Source: Tetrapyrgos nigripes (taxonomy: Eukaryota; Basidiomycota; Agaricomycetes; Agaricales; Campanellaceae). Taken from it: a stretch of DNA of 64,000 nt. The DNA is taken from positions 186,001 through 250,000 of the forward strand of contig JAACJM010000095.1 of NCBI GenBank assembly GCA_013368315.1, read 5' to 3'. Positions 11,974-23,379 of this stretch are shown in pieces. Position numbers and translations under genes: made by a program. A model generated the notes under the pieces. The model ran no database searches. It was not told the DNA's origin and was given only the letters and a program-made list of their open reading frames with translations. Positions within the stretch are counted from its first letter, which is position 1. Every line of letters starts with the position of its first letter.

Positions 11974-12819
11974 TCACCAGTTGCCATGTCCTTGGCCTTT
12001 GCCTCTCCAAGCGCTGCTGCCGCCTTTATGGCACTGCTGCTGCTGTTCCTCGAAGACAGGAGGTTTGCCTTTGCATTTGATCGCCGTGATTTTAGTAGCA
12101 TTAGCAGATTGAGGTTTCTTTCCGCCACGAGCTTCCCAGGTGTTGACAACCTGAGTACAAAGATCATCGAGGGATCCATCTTCGAAAGCGTCGATGTCAT
12201 CCTGAGTTTCTTTGGCAATGACGTAGCCATAAATATCGGAAGGGAGTTTGTTGATAACAATCATGTACTGAAGATATAGGGGAATAGCGGTATTTATGCC
12301 TGCGTTATTGATCCGAGTGAGGTACATTTTGATGAGATCAATTGCAGCACCAGGATGAGCGTTGCGAGGGATTTCTACGTTCATGGCCCTTCTGAAGTTC
12401 TGAAAGATTTCAGCAGCTCCAGGTTTACCGTAGAGATCTTTGAGTGTTCCCCACATTCTCCTGGCGGTAGTAATATCCTCAAGTTTGGTGCCAATGGCTT
12501 GAGAGACACGGAGTTTAATGACTCCCATGGCTTTGTCGTTATCCTTGTCCTAGTCGGCTGTACTGCCACTGGCAGCGGCGGTAAATTGAGTGGGAGATGC
12601 TTCTTCAGCAGTTGCTCCTGCAGCAGCACTGGCAGTGGTACCAGCTGGAGCGGTGGGAGCAGCAGCTGGAGTAATTTCTATATCTCCAGGATGAGGGGTA
12701 TTGAGGACATAGGCGATGCCCTGAGATTGGAGCCAAGATTTGGACTTGCTGGCCCAAAGGGTATAGTTTGGTCCAGTGAGTTCTGGAACGGTGGACATAA
12801 AGCTTGATCCGGAAGACAT
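11974..12819 (-). pseudogene. gag of Copia element 1, two in-frame stops
   Basis: Starts at 12819 (MSSGSSFMSTVPELTG), with the UBN2-like capsid fold typical of Copia gag proteins. A TAG at 12550-12552 sits where element 2 has Trp (ADWD). A TGA at 11974-11976 follows GNW and separates gag from the downstream pol frame. There is no CCHC knuckle; a Gly/His/Lys-rich tail may bind RNA instead. Both stops can be explained by single transitions. Confidence 0.8.
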
Positions 12820-13133
12820 TTCAAATGTGATCTGGGGATATAATCAAACTGTCAGCATAACATCCTATATGCAATATAAGCGGCGGCGTTAAGAATGCGC
12901 CATAAAATAAATGGAAAGCTGCGGCTAGCGCGCTTATGACAGTGATTATCCCCGGTGTGCATTATACCAGCTTGCAGCCATGAAGGTGCTACTGAGCACA
13001 TACAGCAGCCATGAAGGCGCATGTAAAGAACTTCTGCCACAGAGGGCGATGTTTTAAGCAGCTGTAGGGGCGCTACCAGGTATTACGCAGTCTAAGACGG
13101 CAGCCAGTGATGGCGCAATGTCTAGGGCTTGCA

Positions 13134-13145
13134 GGGCCCATAACC
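13134..13145 (-). promoter_or_regulatory. primer-binding site of Copia element 1 (initiator tRNA-Met anticodon arm)
   Basis: The minus strand reads GGTTATGGGCCC directly after the 5' LTR. The plus strand GGGCCCATAACC is the sense sequence of a eukaryotic initiator tRNA-Met anticodon arm (CAT anticodon). This matches the internal, half-tRNA priming known for Drosophila copia rather than priming from a tRNA 3' end. The identical site is present in element 2. Confidence 0.75.
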
Positions 13146-13430
13146 TGTTGAGCAGGCTATGTTCTATATACGTAGCGGCAACTGCATACTTACCTGGGGA
13201 TGTAAAAGTGCTTTGTTAGAGCGGTTTGTTAGAGGTTAAGAGCAATGAGTAGTAAGGGAAATCCTTGTTCTTGTAGGGCAATCTACGAGCCCTTATATAC
13301 TGTTCTAGATAGTACATGTGACTACTTATCTAAGAACTTCTAATGTACAGTAAGCGTAACTAACTAGATTACTATCTAATCTGTATCTAATCTAATGTTG
13401 ATGGCTGCTTACTAATTCGCCAATTCAACA
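13146..13430 (-). repeat. 5' LTR of Copia element 1
   Basis: 285 bp, 99% identical to the copy at 6336-6620. It is followed on the plus strand by the target duplication CCATC at 13431-13435. Confidence 0.95.
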
Positions 13431-13435
13431 CCATC

Positions 13436-14650
13436 AGGTAGGCAGAATTGAAAGGATCCATCCGGAGTGGTCCTGTCATTGACTAACAATAGTTCACCTG
13501 GTCATATGAGATGCAGAAATGAAGGTTCTGAATATGGGCAGGTTTGCAAGAAGATTATAAGAGAAGATTGCAAACAAGTCTGATTTAGTCTCTCCTAGAC
13601 AGACAATATGACGATCTACTAAAGTAGATGTATAGTGATTAGGCTTCAGCGCCCACATCAAAACAAGCGCCATGAGATGTTGATACAGGGTCAGGTTCAG
13701 GACTTCTTGGATCTTATTGAAGCCTCATATAAAACTTTAGGATCATAACCATTAATACTTACTACATACTGCAGATACATTTAATACTAGAATCTTCTTA
13801 GTTCGAGCTAAGAATCCAACCTCTACAAAGGGCTAAGGGATCCACTTTCAAATGAGGGAACTGACCTGGGCCTGCATCACTAAAACAGCCCAACCCATAT
13901 TCCACCTGACCAGTGCTTATACCCACCTGTAATAGTTCTACAAGTATATCAGACCATTATCATTTGTTATCATAATTTCAAGAGCTGATCATACCATGTC
14001 AGGATTTTTTGAGGTGATCAGGTCTTGTCAAGATGACGAGACCTTATCAGGGGGTTATTATTTGGCTGCCATTAAGATACCTGTAGACTTTGGGGAGATC
14101 ACTGTATAGCATAGTGTCAGGCAGTGACTTTCCTGTCTAATTATAATACAAGGTCTGGTGGCAAAAACAGTGAAATTTGAGGCTAAGGGAAAAGGTACTA
14201 TGTACAAAACAACTCTAGCTATCAATCTAATCAGACTTGCTATGCCCAAGAATAAATATACTTACAGCCTAAACGTCATCTACAGATGTAGATAGTATCT
14301 TTTATTCTTTGAGCCTTTTCCGTTTTCTCATGGTGTTCTTTTTCCTCACCTGTGCAAAAACAGCCACCAATCGCATTCCAGAGTTCGAACAGAATAATGG
14401 AAAGAGGAATAGTGAAAAAGAGGAGAGGTGCAAAAAATGGTCCATTGATACACGTTATTTTGTGTAAAAACTGCATATATGTGCGCTATGACATGTCAGA
14501 GAGGACGAGGGTACATATGTGAGGAGAAAAACCAAGTGCCATGACTGAAAGGCATCCATGAGTATATGCAAAAGGTGCATAGGTATACAAGTATGTACCA
14601 TTAGCTGATGGCCATATGACCAATATCTTCCTCCAAGGATGAGTGATGAG
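13436..14650. other. non-coding; contains a shared intergenic block
   Basis: No gene is supported. The piece at about 13480-13680 is a diverged copy of the sequence near 30890-31010 and, more distantly, 40740-40850. Shared words include GCAGAAATGAAGGTTCTGAA and AATATGGGCAGG. This places it in the duplicated hydrolase module. The rest is AT-rich, with scattered short open frames and no domain. Confidence 0.45.
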
Positions 14651-14654
14651 GCCT

Positions 14655-15847
14655 CCCAGTGAGAACCGACTCTGAGCTGAACTGAGCTGAACTGAGATTT
14701 TATGAGAAATCTGAGAAAAGCCGAGCCTGCCACAAAATTTGAGCCCATCTGAGCCCATCTGAGCAGAGCTGAGAGGGATTTGGCAGGGATTTGGGCTCTT
14801 TTGATGCATTGGTTTTCCATTTCTTCTGGCTATTTGATTTCAAACAATAATATCATATATTTCAAAGTATCTAGTACAGTATACAACCTCCAGTATAGAT
14901 CTCCATGAGCAACCTGAATGCATACAATGCCCTGCTTCCAAGAATCCCTGCCAAATAATAAGTCATTTTATGCATGTGGAACAGATTTGAAAGGACAACT
15001 CACCACAGACCTTAGACTGGGACGAAGTGGGTGTATGCACGTGAACAGATCACTGCCATGTCTTGCCCTAAGGAGGTAATTGTAAGTTTTGTTGTCCGAT
15101 GAAATTGCAGGCATAAGAAACAACTCACCGAAGTTGGTTTCGTTACATGTTGAGCATCTTGCCTGGCTATATGCGCAGCAATTAGCGTGGTAGTACAAGA
15201 AAGGACCCTCGTCTACACACCTTTTATCACCACCGTCTGGTTATGCATTGTGGCTTGTTCTGCCTGAGTATATGGGCTGAGATTAGCAGATTACTGGACA
15301 GGGGCTGCCAAAGATGTACCTTCAATACCACCCTTCACGTAGCCTTCCTTCATTGTATCCTCTCCCGCCTAGGTATATGTGTTCCCATTAGCAAATAGAT
15401 AGACGACAAAACAAGCACCATGTCGTCGTCCTTGATACATCTTACACGCAACACAACGACAATCAGCAAAAACAAACCAGACACCAATAATGGGAGAAAC
15501 ATACCAAAGTATTGCCATGAAAGGCAGGAAGGGCAGATGTGGACAGCAGAGGGGAAGGAAAATGGGCAGAGAGTGGGTGGGGAAGGGATGGTGGTGGTAA
15601 GAAGAGCGTTGAACTTTGTGGATGTGGCTGAACCTTTGGGGTTGTGACATCAGCAGCTTCTCCAGAGATGTTGTAGGTCATTGGACTTAAGTAGAAAAGG
15701 CTTTGAAATTTTCTGAGAAGGTCGTTCGAGGTTGAGAAGAAGGTCAAATATGCCCGAGGTGATGTCACAGCAAGCCAAATTAGGAAATCCCTCTCAGTTC
15801 AACTCAGTTTAGCCAAAATTCACTCAGCACTGGTTTTCACTGGGATC
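14655..15847. mobile_element. possible TIR element (about 1.2 kb)
   Basis: The left edge reads CCCAGTGAGAACC and continues CTGAGCTGAACTGAG. The reverse complement of the right edge reads CCCAGTGAAAACC and continues with GAACTGAG. The left subterminal part is made of CTGAGC and GCCCATCTGAG repeats, like hAT subterminal arrays. No clear 8 bp target duplication and no transposase are visible, so a non-autonomous hAT-like element is possible but unproven. Confidence 0.4.
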
Positions 15848-16387
15848 GATGAGGGAGTGAATGTACATAAATGTTGTGGTCACTTTGAGGACATCTGGGT
15901 CGTTTGTTTGTTGATGATGTAGAGTCTCGCGGATGGATGATGTGGTTTCAAACTCCGCAAATCTGCGCCAAACTAGGCAACGTGTCATTTTGTTTCTTCA
16001 ACCCATACCACCACCATCTCCTCCACCATTGTTTCCCTCCTTCTACACTCGGCCTGGCCCTCTGATTCTCAGTATCCCATTGCTGTGCCCAGTACCCGCC
16101 CTTCAATCCAAATGCATGACGCTCATGGTGAATTCCACTTGTATGGATCACTTGTTTCGTCCTTTTTGATCAACCAGCTTTCAGTGACTCACCAGTCACC
16201 ATTAGGGACGTCAAAAGCAAAAGCGAGGATAGCAGGTGTAGTGGGAATAGGCATGGAGGCAGTTGTCCATTGAGGTATGCATGAACAACGACCACAACAT
16301 TCCTTCCTCTACCTCTTTCCTTTTCTCTGCCCCTCCTCTTTCTATGGTACTGCAACCTTCACTAACCTCAGTTGTCAATGCAGCTCC

Positions 16388-16860
16388 ATGGCTACTCGCT
16401 CAAGGTACCTGACAACAGCAAGGAGACAACACTCAGGACCCAGATCGCACCAGCCTTTTCCTCAGGACCCTGCCATGCCTATGCCAGTCTGCCCACCTAG
16501 TCCTGCAGAGCATCTGTCATGGGCGACGCTGTTGAGGGATGATGCCACCATTCTCGGATTTATCACCTGCTACACGCCAGACATCACACAAGAGGGTGCG
16601 AGGAGAAGCCAAAAGCTGATAGGGTTGACAGCTCATCTTATTGGTGAGTTTTCCCTTCCTCATTTGTCTGTACTAGTGCATTCTCTCCATTTTCTGCTTC
16701 CAGCTTTCTGTTCATCGTCCAAGGCCATCCTCCTCTCACATCTTCATGTCTTTCCCACCTTTTGTCTTTTGCCTTTAGTATGTACTCAGACTGACCAAGA
16801 TCATCCATACAGAAATGAGCTACCCAACCTGGCGATCCTAGCTTACATGTGCTCAGTATG
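16388..16860 (+). CDS. weak gene candidate, unknown function
   Basis: An ATG at 16388 opens a frame with a basic Pro-rich start (MATRSRYLTTARRQ) and a more regular stretch (LRDDATILGFITCYTPDITQ). It reaches a GTGAGT donor near 16645. A plausible acceptor near 16778 leads to a short second exon with LPNLAILAYMCS, which runs to about 16859. I do not recognise a domain and no complete end is found. It may be a remnant of a fungal family or a chance frame. The surroundings (15850-16380 and 16860-17450) are pyrimidine-rich and show nothing else. Confidence 0.25.
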
Positions 16861-17754
16861 TCCTCCCTTACTCATCCAAAGCCCACTTTACTTATTTCTT
16901 TCCTGCCCTCGTTGTTGACATTACCACTTCCCTTCAACCCCTTTAACACTGCCAATGTGTAACGACTTGAAGATGTCTGCTGAGCACGCATATATGCGCA
17001 TACAGCCACCTCTTAACATGAGTTTTTGTTCTCTTTCTCTATATTTTCAACTAAGCTCTTTCAAACACACTAGTCTGGGTATCTTAAGTTTTTGGTGAGC
17101 CGTTCTCTTGCTTTGCATCTTTATATCTAATAAGTTTATCCCTTGGCATCAACTAGTTCTCCGCTTCTTGTCATCTTTCGTGAGTGTTTGCTTGAATCCC
17201 AAAACTGTTTTAGAGTGGATGTATACATCGGTGTGCTTGGTGTTTGAGGCCGGATATTGGTTAGGTGAGTTTGGATGTCATTGTCTCTTATTGTTAGTTG
17301 TAGTATACTATGTACCTGTGTATGTTGGTGAATATAGCTCTTTGACTCATTTCATGACAGTCATGCATCTATCAAATTTAATCCTTATCATTCCCAGTAT
17401 ACCTTGCCAGCTGGTATATACCTCGCCATTCCTGATAATCCTCTGACCAGCTCTGTCATCCATGATAATCCTTCCCATTCTTGGCCAACCCTGCCATCCC
17501 TGATCAACTTGTTGTCATTATGACAGGGATCTGACAACAAATGACATGCGCTGGAAATGGGCTGGTCAACCTGGAACAAAAGATATAATGTTCTGGCAGT
17601 ATGGCAGGACATGAACCCAGATGACAGGGGTGGTTTGTGGGGTATATGGGTAGGTAGGTTTTCGTGATGTGGCTCGAGCCAAATAAGCGATGGCTCAGGT
17701 TGTGCTCTAGGTTGTCCTGTGGCAACATTAATGTCAAGCAGACATTTGGCTTGA

Positions 17755-18445
17755 GCAGCCTCAAATACGCACCATAGTGCACATTATCTGGAAAAACACT
17801 TTGTTCCCTGGGCCCCAGTATTCGGCGTAGCCAATTTCTTCCAGGGGTATGCCTGAAGAGAGGCTTGAAGCTGCATTGTGCAGTGGTTCGACCTCCTCCA
17901 CCAATTTGAGCATTGCACAGCATTCCAATGACCTCCATGCGGTGATCGACACAATAAGTGGATTATGAGATGAAAGGCAACGAAAGTGAGAGATAAACCT
18001 CTTAACATGTGAAGGAAAACCACACCAGAGAATCTGCGATGTTCATCTGCTTTACCAGTTCCTCAAACTATATGACCATGCCCACACGCCGTTCTACACC
18101 TTTGCTATGATTTCCCATCTCAAGTATCTGTCAAAGTCTAGTGCCCCAATTCAATTGTAGTTTTTTTGTGAGCGAAAGAGACTGGGAGGTTGAGCAACGA
18201 CAAGCGATGCACCCTTTTGGCTCGAGGCTTGCACTTTGGATGCTCTTCAAGTTTGTCACGGTCAGATCATACGACCAAGCCTGTCCTACACTTCTGCTAT
18301 GGTCCCTGAGTAAAAGGTTTGTCTGATATGCAGTTTTGCACTTAGTGATGGCATTTCTTGCGGGAGAAAATGTCAAGGAAGCTAAGACTCAGAGTAAAGA
18401 CGTGGAATTGGACACTGAGTGGAAGAGGAGAACTGAGGTACGGGA
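17755..18445. repeat. duplicated block, copy shared with 31205-31720 and 41045-41200
   Basis: This block matches 31205-31720 over long stretches: near the start (ACGCACCAT..ACACATTATCTGG), in the middle (CCAGAGAATCTGCGA) and at the end (AAGCTAAGACTCAGAGTAA). Its first part also matches 41045-41200, including the phrase TATTCGGCGTAGC that 31205-31720 has lost. No intact reading frame runs through it on either strand. It is part of the segmental duplications in this region and may descend from a gene that has decayed in all copies. Confidence 0.65.
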
Positions 18446-20499
18446 TTTTCTGGGGTCTATCACTGTCATTTCAAACACGGGTTTGCTAGCTTTTTTGCTG
18501 CCTCTTTCTGGCCTTCTTGCACTGTAACACTCTAGAGTGGTCTATAACTCAGTTTAGGGACCCAGAAGACTTATAAAATTGCACAAACACCTTCACGGAT
18601 CCTTAACCCACAACTGAGCTGGATAACATTATCTCATGTGTCTCCTACTGGACATCAGCTCTCTAGGACTGGGGACTACTGTGATGTGTGTCCTGGGTGA
18701 CAGAACGCGTTGTCTTCCTAGCCTACCACTATTACTTTGCAACGAAACCAACTTAGAGATCCACAGCAACTGCAAGAGATTTTTTCTCCCTTATCCTACC
18801 AGGAGCTTTGGGCATGCCTCTATGATTTTCATCTGGTGAGTACACTTTACATTACTTTATCTCCAGTGTCAATCTAAAATTCATAAGCTCCATGCATGAT
18901 GCGCCAATACACGCCAATCCCGTCGAAACCTCATTATCCTCCACAGTGCCACAGTGCCTCTTAACCCTTCACCTGTACTTCTCCTGTTACTAGTGCAGGC
19001 AATTAAGGATATCTACACGTGGACCCAGAACCAATCCCATCTAAGGCAACCAACTGTCTATGAGTCTTCAACTTGAAAGAGAAAGGTGAGAGATGTTATC
19101 ATTCTTGAAGGCGCCGAGACCGATCCTCTCCCTACTCTGCCCTCTCTTGGTCGTTCTTGTTCTCCATCCCCGATAAACAACATGCAACTCAGTGTCTCTG
19201 CCAATCTAACCCCTTCCAATGCCTCCCAACCAACACCAAGGGGGTCCAAAAAAAAAGTTAACGACCGGGGGTCTGAAAAAAATTTAGTGCCTCGGTCGAG
19301 GAACCTACCTATCTTACCTTCTATATAAGGTAAGTTCACACGAGTTTACCTGCCAAATATAGTATGTGCACATGACCTCAAGTCTCATGCTTTACCAGAC
19401 AGTTGGAACCTTACCCGGCTCGCGCTCAGAGATACTGCGTAATTGTCATAAAACATCTGGTGAGCATATATTTATGTGTTTAACTTCACAGCTCACCAGA
19501 TTGACACCCGCCAGCATGCTTGCCAGCTCCAATTAGCCGGTAAAAAAAAAAATTTAAGGGCTTCGCCAGGGAACCTACCTAGCCCAGGTATGGGATTCTC
19601 CGGCCCGGACCCCCTTGACCAACACGCCCATTCGTAAAGGCAGTTCGAGTCGTCGATCTCTGTATGGTCCCGTTTTTCCGAGTGGTGGAACTGAGAGGTA
19701 CAGAGAGGAGCGAGAAGAGGAGATGAGGCTCTTGGGTATAACGTATTAAACGTTTACTAAACTTGCTTCCCTCGTTACAACCGAGGAACGTCACGTGACG
19801 TTGAAGACCGAATTCGGAAATTATTAACTCTGCACTTGACTCCTCCGTCTTCGAGAACTCGGCTCTGGGAATCAGGAACACGTTTCTTCTACCGACTCTT
19901 TTCCTTCTCCCGGATTTTGCAGCTATTTACTGCCCATTTGGAATTTCTATAACATGAACTACATGAACTATGCGGGAGATTGGAGGGAACCCATTTACGG
20001 GTGGAAGGATCAAGGTTTCGGACTGGGAAGTCGTTCTCAATTATGCGAATCACTCATTGTCAAGTACGACTATGATTCTTATCAGACCTATCACGCTTTT
20101 TACCCTCGAATCCAGAAGCAATCGTTGTCAGTTCTAAATCGAAGGTTCTTGGCCGTATTATAGGCGCCAATTGCGCGCCAATTAAGAATGTGCTGCTCAA
20201 AGATGGTCTGCACACCACCAGCAGTTAGACCTATTCATGCGCTTTCTCGTTGAATATGGAGCAAGTATGCTAGCCGGTGACTTAGTCCAATGATTCACAA
20301 GGAGGATGATATTTTTTGTTTGGTTCCGAAGCTAACCCACTTCTGGACACGATTCCCCGAGCTTAATCTTATTTTACTGCACCCACAAGCTCTCCTCGTG
20401 TCTTGTAAAGGGTGCCTATCTCAATCGATGTCGTTTCGATGTCGACTATTTGAAGGTTTGCCCTTCCCTTTCATCTCTCCATCCTTGTCGCTCTCAGCT
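18446..20499. other. non-coding stretch, no supported gene
   Basis: Several short open frames occur on both strands (for example 19058-19339 minus, 19579-19881 minus and 19954-20163 plus) but none shows a domain or a convincing exon chain. Two A-rich tracts followed by GGAACCTACCTA (near 19244-19310 and 19541-19580) look like two copies of one short motif. Confidence 0.35.
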
Positions 20500-23025
20500 A
20501 TGCCTGATTATACCATCGTCGAAAAGCTCCAGTCCACCCTTGAAAATACATCGACCAACGAAGAAAAACTCGCCGCCATTTGGGATGCCTTCCAGCTCTC
20601 CAACGAGCCCCGTCTATTCAGGCAGGTGACTGGCTCTGGATTCGACAACACGTATACCATCGAGCAGGACCAGAGACGTCGTATATGGGCCAAAATCACT
20701 GAGTTGGCGCACCAACATGGCCTCAGTAAAGATCAGATCTTCTCGGCCGCCAGACACCGTGACCTCATTCGCATTGCCGGCCACCTTGAGTTCCTGGAAT
20801 GCGCAAATCACAATGCGACAAACTCTCAACAATGCCTGAAGAAAGCCACCAAGACTTGTAGCGAATGCCGCCTTGTTATATACTGCTCAGAAGCTTGCCA
20901 GCTTCAGCATTGGAAAAGACACAAGCTTTGTGAGTTATGGACTTTATTTCAGGTTGATGTTATTAACTTTTCCTCCCTCTGCGTGGTAGCCTGCAAAACA
21001 TCGACTACGATCTAAGGACTGGCGACCGCGTTAGCTTAAAGAACAACGCTCCCCGGCGTTCATTCACGACGGTCAAGAAGCTGCGCAAAGGCATTTTGAG
21101 ATCAATCGACGCTTGTGAGTGTTCATCTTTCTTTTCTCTTTCCTTCGCTCACGCCTACATCAGGTGGGGTACTATGCCTGCTATCGATATCTTGAATCTG
21201 GAAGCAAACGAAGGTCTAGCAGCATCCCTCAGTCGGAATTTGGCACTTGCTTTTGTGGGTAAGTCGGTGGTTCATTTTGAACGATATATTCTCTTCTGAC
21301 TAGAGTGTTATGTATAGCATCTGGTGATATCAGAAACGTTATCAGGACTGTGAATGAGCTTCCTGAGGGGTATGAAGGAACCTTGGACATTGTTATAAAC
21401 GATCGTGACGAGATGGTTCAGTGTCGCAATCTTCTCCTTTTGGTAACTCTTGGTATGGTTCCCGACGTGGTGAGTCTTGAGTGTACCGGTTCTATGGCCT
21501 GGGCTGCCGCAGCTCACTTACGCTTGGCATATCTCAGAACGATGCGACCAAAATCGCCCTTCACCTTTGGTATTCCCTCTTTCTTCCGGGACACTGGTTG
21601 GCTGCACTCCTACCAGTGTTCCAAGAGTCTGGTCTTTTCGTACCTGGCGACCACCTGCGTACATTTTCTTTTGGAGCACGTTCATCTCTGAAAGTCTCCT
21701 TGGATATCAACATACGACGTTACTGGCGCACTACAATCATGCTCACTGGCGGACCTGACAGGCTCACGGCTGACGTCGCTCTCAACACTTTCGTCAAGCT
21801 CATGATGGCTCCGGAGACAAAAGATTACGTCGACCGATACTATTTCGATCTCGAGCCGTCTCACAGGTTCGCCATTAACGAATGGCGCAAGTTTGGGATG
21901 CTTTATCCGTTCAGTGCAAGCAGGGCCTACCTCAACGCACCGAATCCATATCTTTTCAAAAACGACCTTGACATCTGCCTGAGCGATAATGCTTTTTCAT
22001 TAGACGGCTGGGAGTAAGTGCTCTGGATCGCGGATGATTGAATCCACGCTGACACCTACATTGATAGCATTAGCGCCGCTTTTAAAGCAGGCAAAGCTCA
22101 TGGGACAACGACAGAGGAAATTATGGGCTGCGCCTACTTCTATCTCAAGGAGCAGCTACAAACCTTCGCTCATCGTCTTCGAAACTTCAATATCACCATT
22201 TCTCTCGTCCGATACGATCCTGCTGATCTTCCGATGCGCATGAAGAGTGGCTTGGTTCCTGGTATCCCTTCTTCCATTCGTTCAATAGGATTGACGTATC
22301 CAATGCTGTTGACGTCGAAAACGCAGGGGTTAAACCCATCATAGAGGCGTGGGGTCCTTTTCTTAAGTCCAAGAAGGAGAACGAGCATGCGACACTGATA
22401 GACCTTTTCATGAACTGGCACCTGTCCTCCAAAAATGCGAGCATCACGGAGGCGGACTATCGTCCCGAGTCTATGGATGCCATACATTTATTGCCCATTA
22501 TCCAGTCTGTTCTTTTGTTCGTTCGTACTTTGAATTGCTTGGCCTTACAACGACATTTTGCCCTCTGCTGTACAGGAAACTATCCCCACTTCCATCAAAA
22601 TGGGCGACCTGCACTCGGCAGCGATGGGGGAAGTTGATAGCCTTGAGACGATGATGAAAAATGTAGACCTTTGCCACGAGAACTCGGAGACCTTCAACAG
22701 TTATCTTCAACTTGAAGTGAATGGAGCTCTCAAAGCGTGCAAGAGTACCGGGATGAGAGCTCGGAATCTCAACAGTCTTGTTCCTCATGTACGTGTCATG
22801 TACTAGTATCTGCCGATTCCAAGATTTAATCTCACAAATCCGCAGCGAATTGGCGGAGCTCTCCAATCACCGTGGAATGTACTTCCAAAAAAGCTCACGG
22901 GGGAGAAGAAGTATATTTTGGTGAGTGTCTGGTACAATCGGAGCTAGTCGTGGTCCTGATGTTACCGTGCTCCGTACTAGACGACTCTACATTCCTTCAC
23001 CTGGCAGGAGAGATACGTGGAGTAG
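20500..23025 (+). CDS. MYND zinc-finger protein with DUF4470-like region
   Basis: The start is the ATG at 20500. Exon 1 encodes a helical lead and then a MYND finger with its Cys/His pattern (CANHNATNSQQC ... CSECRLVIYC ... CQLQHWKRHKLC). The last Cys fixes the first splice at 20933/20990. Further exons begin near 21164, 21320, 21539, 22067, 22290, 22573, 22846 and 22980, joined by short GT-AG introns. After the finger comes a region with IDILNLEANEG, NVIRTVNELP and DIVINDRDEM, followed by HLWYSLFLPGHW, which fits the DUF4470 region often fused to MYND fingers in mushrooms. A later segment, FDRIDVSNAVDVENAG, is also typical. It ends with QERYVE and a TAG at 23023-23025. MYND fingers bind proline-rich partners; the cellular role here is unknown. 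The frame looks intact. Confidence 0.8.
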
Positions 23026-23169
23026 GTGAGAGCTTAGGGACCGAGTCGTGTAATCGTACGATGACGACGAAGCGGAGACTATACTCGAGTCGAAGATGAA
23101 ATGAGCAACGTAGACCCGACTGGAATTTGCCGCGCTTTCATCTCCGTTCTCTTCGTACTCAAGGACCTG

Positions 23170-23262
23170 GGACTGCTGGAGAAGCTCAATGCCAAGTATA
23201 TGAATGTGTAACGCACAATAGTAGACGAGTATAATAGAATATCTGGTAATCGACGTAAGGAC
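23170..23262. repeat. MYND-gene tail segment, repeated at 31778-31870
   Basis: About 90 bp after the MYND gene is repeated at 31778-31870 with scattered substitutions; both contain GCTGGAGAAGCTCAATG and AATAGAAT(A/G)TCTGGTAAT. The second copy sits just beyond the 3' end of hydrolase copy 3, so a breakpoint joined MYND-gene flank to hydrolase flank. Confidence 0.6.
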
Positions 23263-23379
23263 TTGTTGTGCATAGATAGTACTTGAGTAACCTGAGCATT
23301 TACGGTAACAGTCCGTCAAAATGATATGCCAGGTAGCCAAAGAAAGAATGTACTGGAAGCAAGAAACGTCCGGAGATGA

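Larger units (their letters stand above)
6336..13430 (-). mobile_element. Copia LTR retrotransposon 1 (Ty1/copia), defective interior
   Basis: This is a complete element of 7,095 bp transcribed on the minus strand. It is bounded by 285 bp LTRs (6336-6620 and 13146-13430), which begin TGTTGAGCAGG and end CAATTCAACA on the plus strand. The target duplication CCATC is perfect (6331-6335 and 13431-13435). The gene order is gag, protease, integrase, reverse transcriptase, RNase H, which is the Copia order. The LTRs differ at only 3 of 285 positions, implying recent insertion. The coding part nevertheless has several stops, a 29 bp duplication, a deletion of about 23 bp and a nested 276 bp MITE. 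It cannot encode a full polyprotein and must have moved in trans or been repaired at its LTRs. A second, related family member lies at 32942-39963. Confidence 0.95.
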
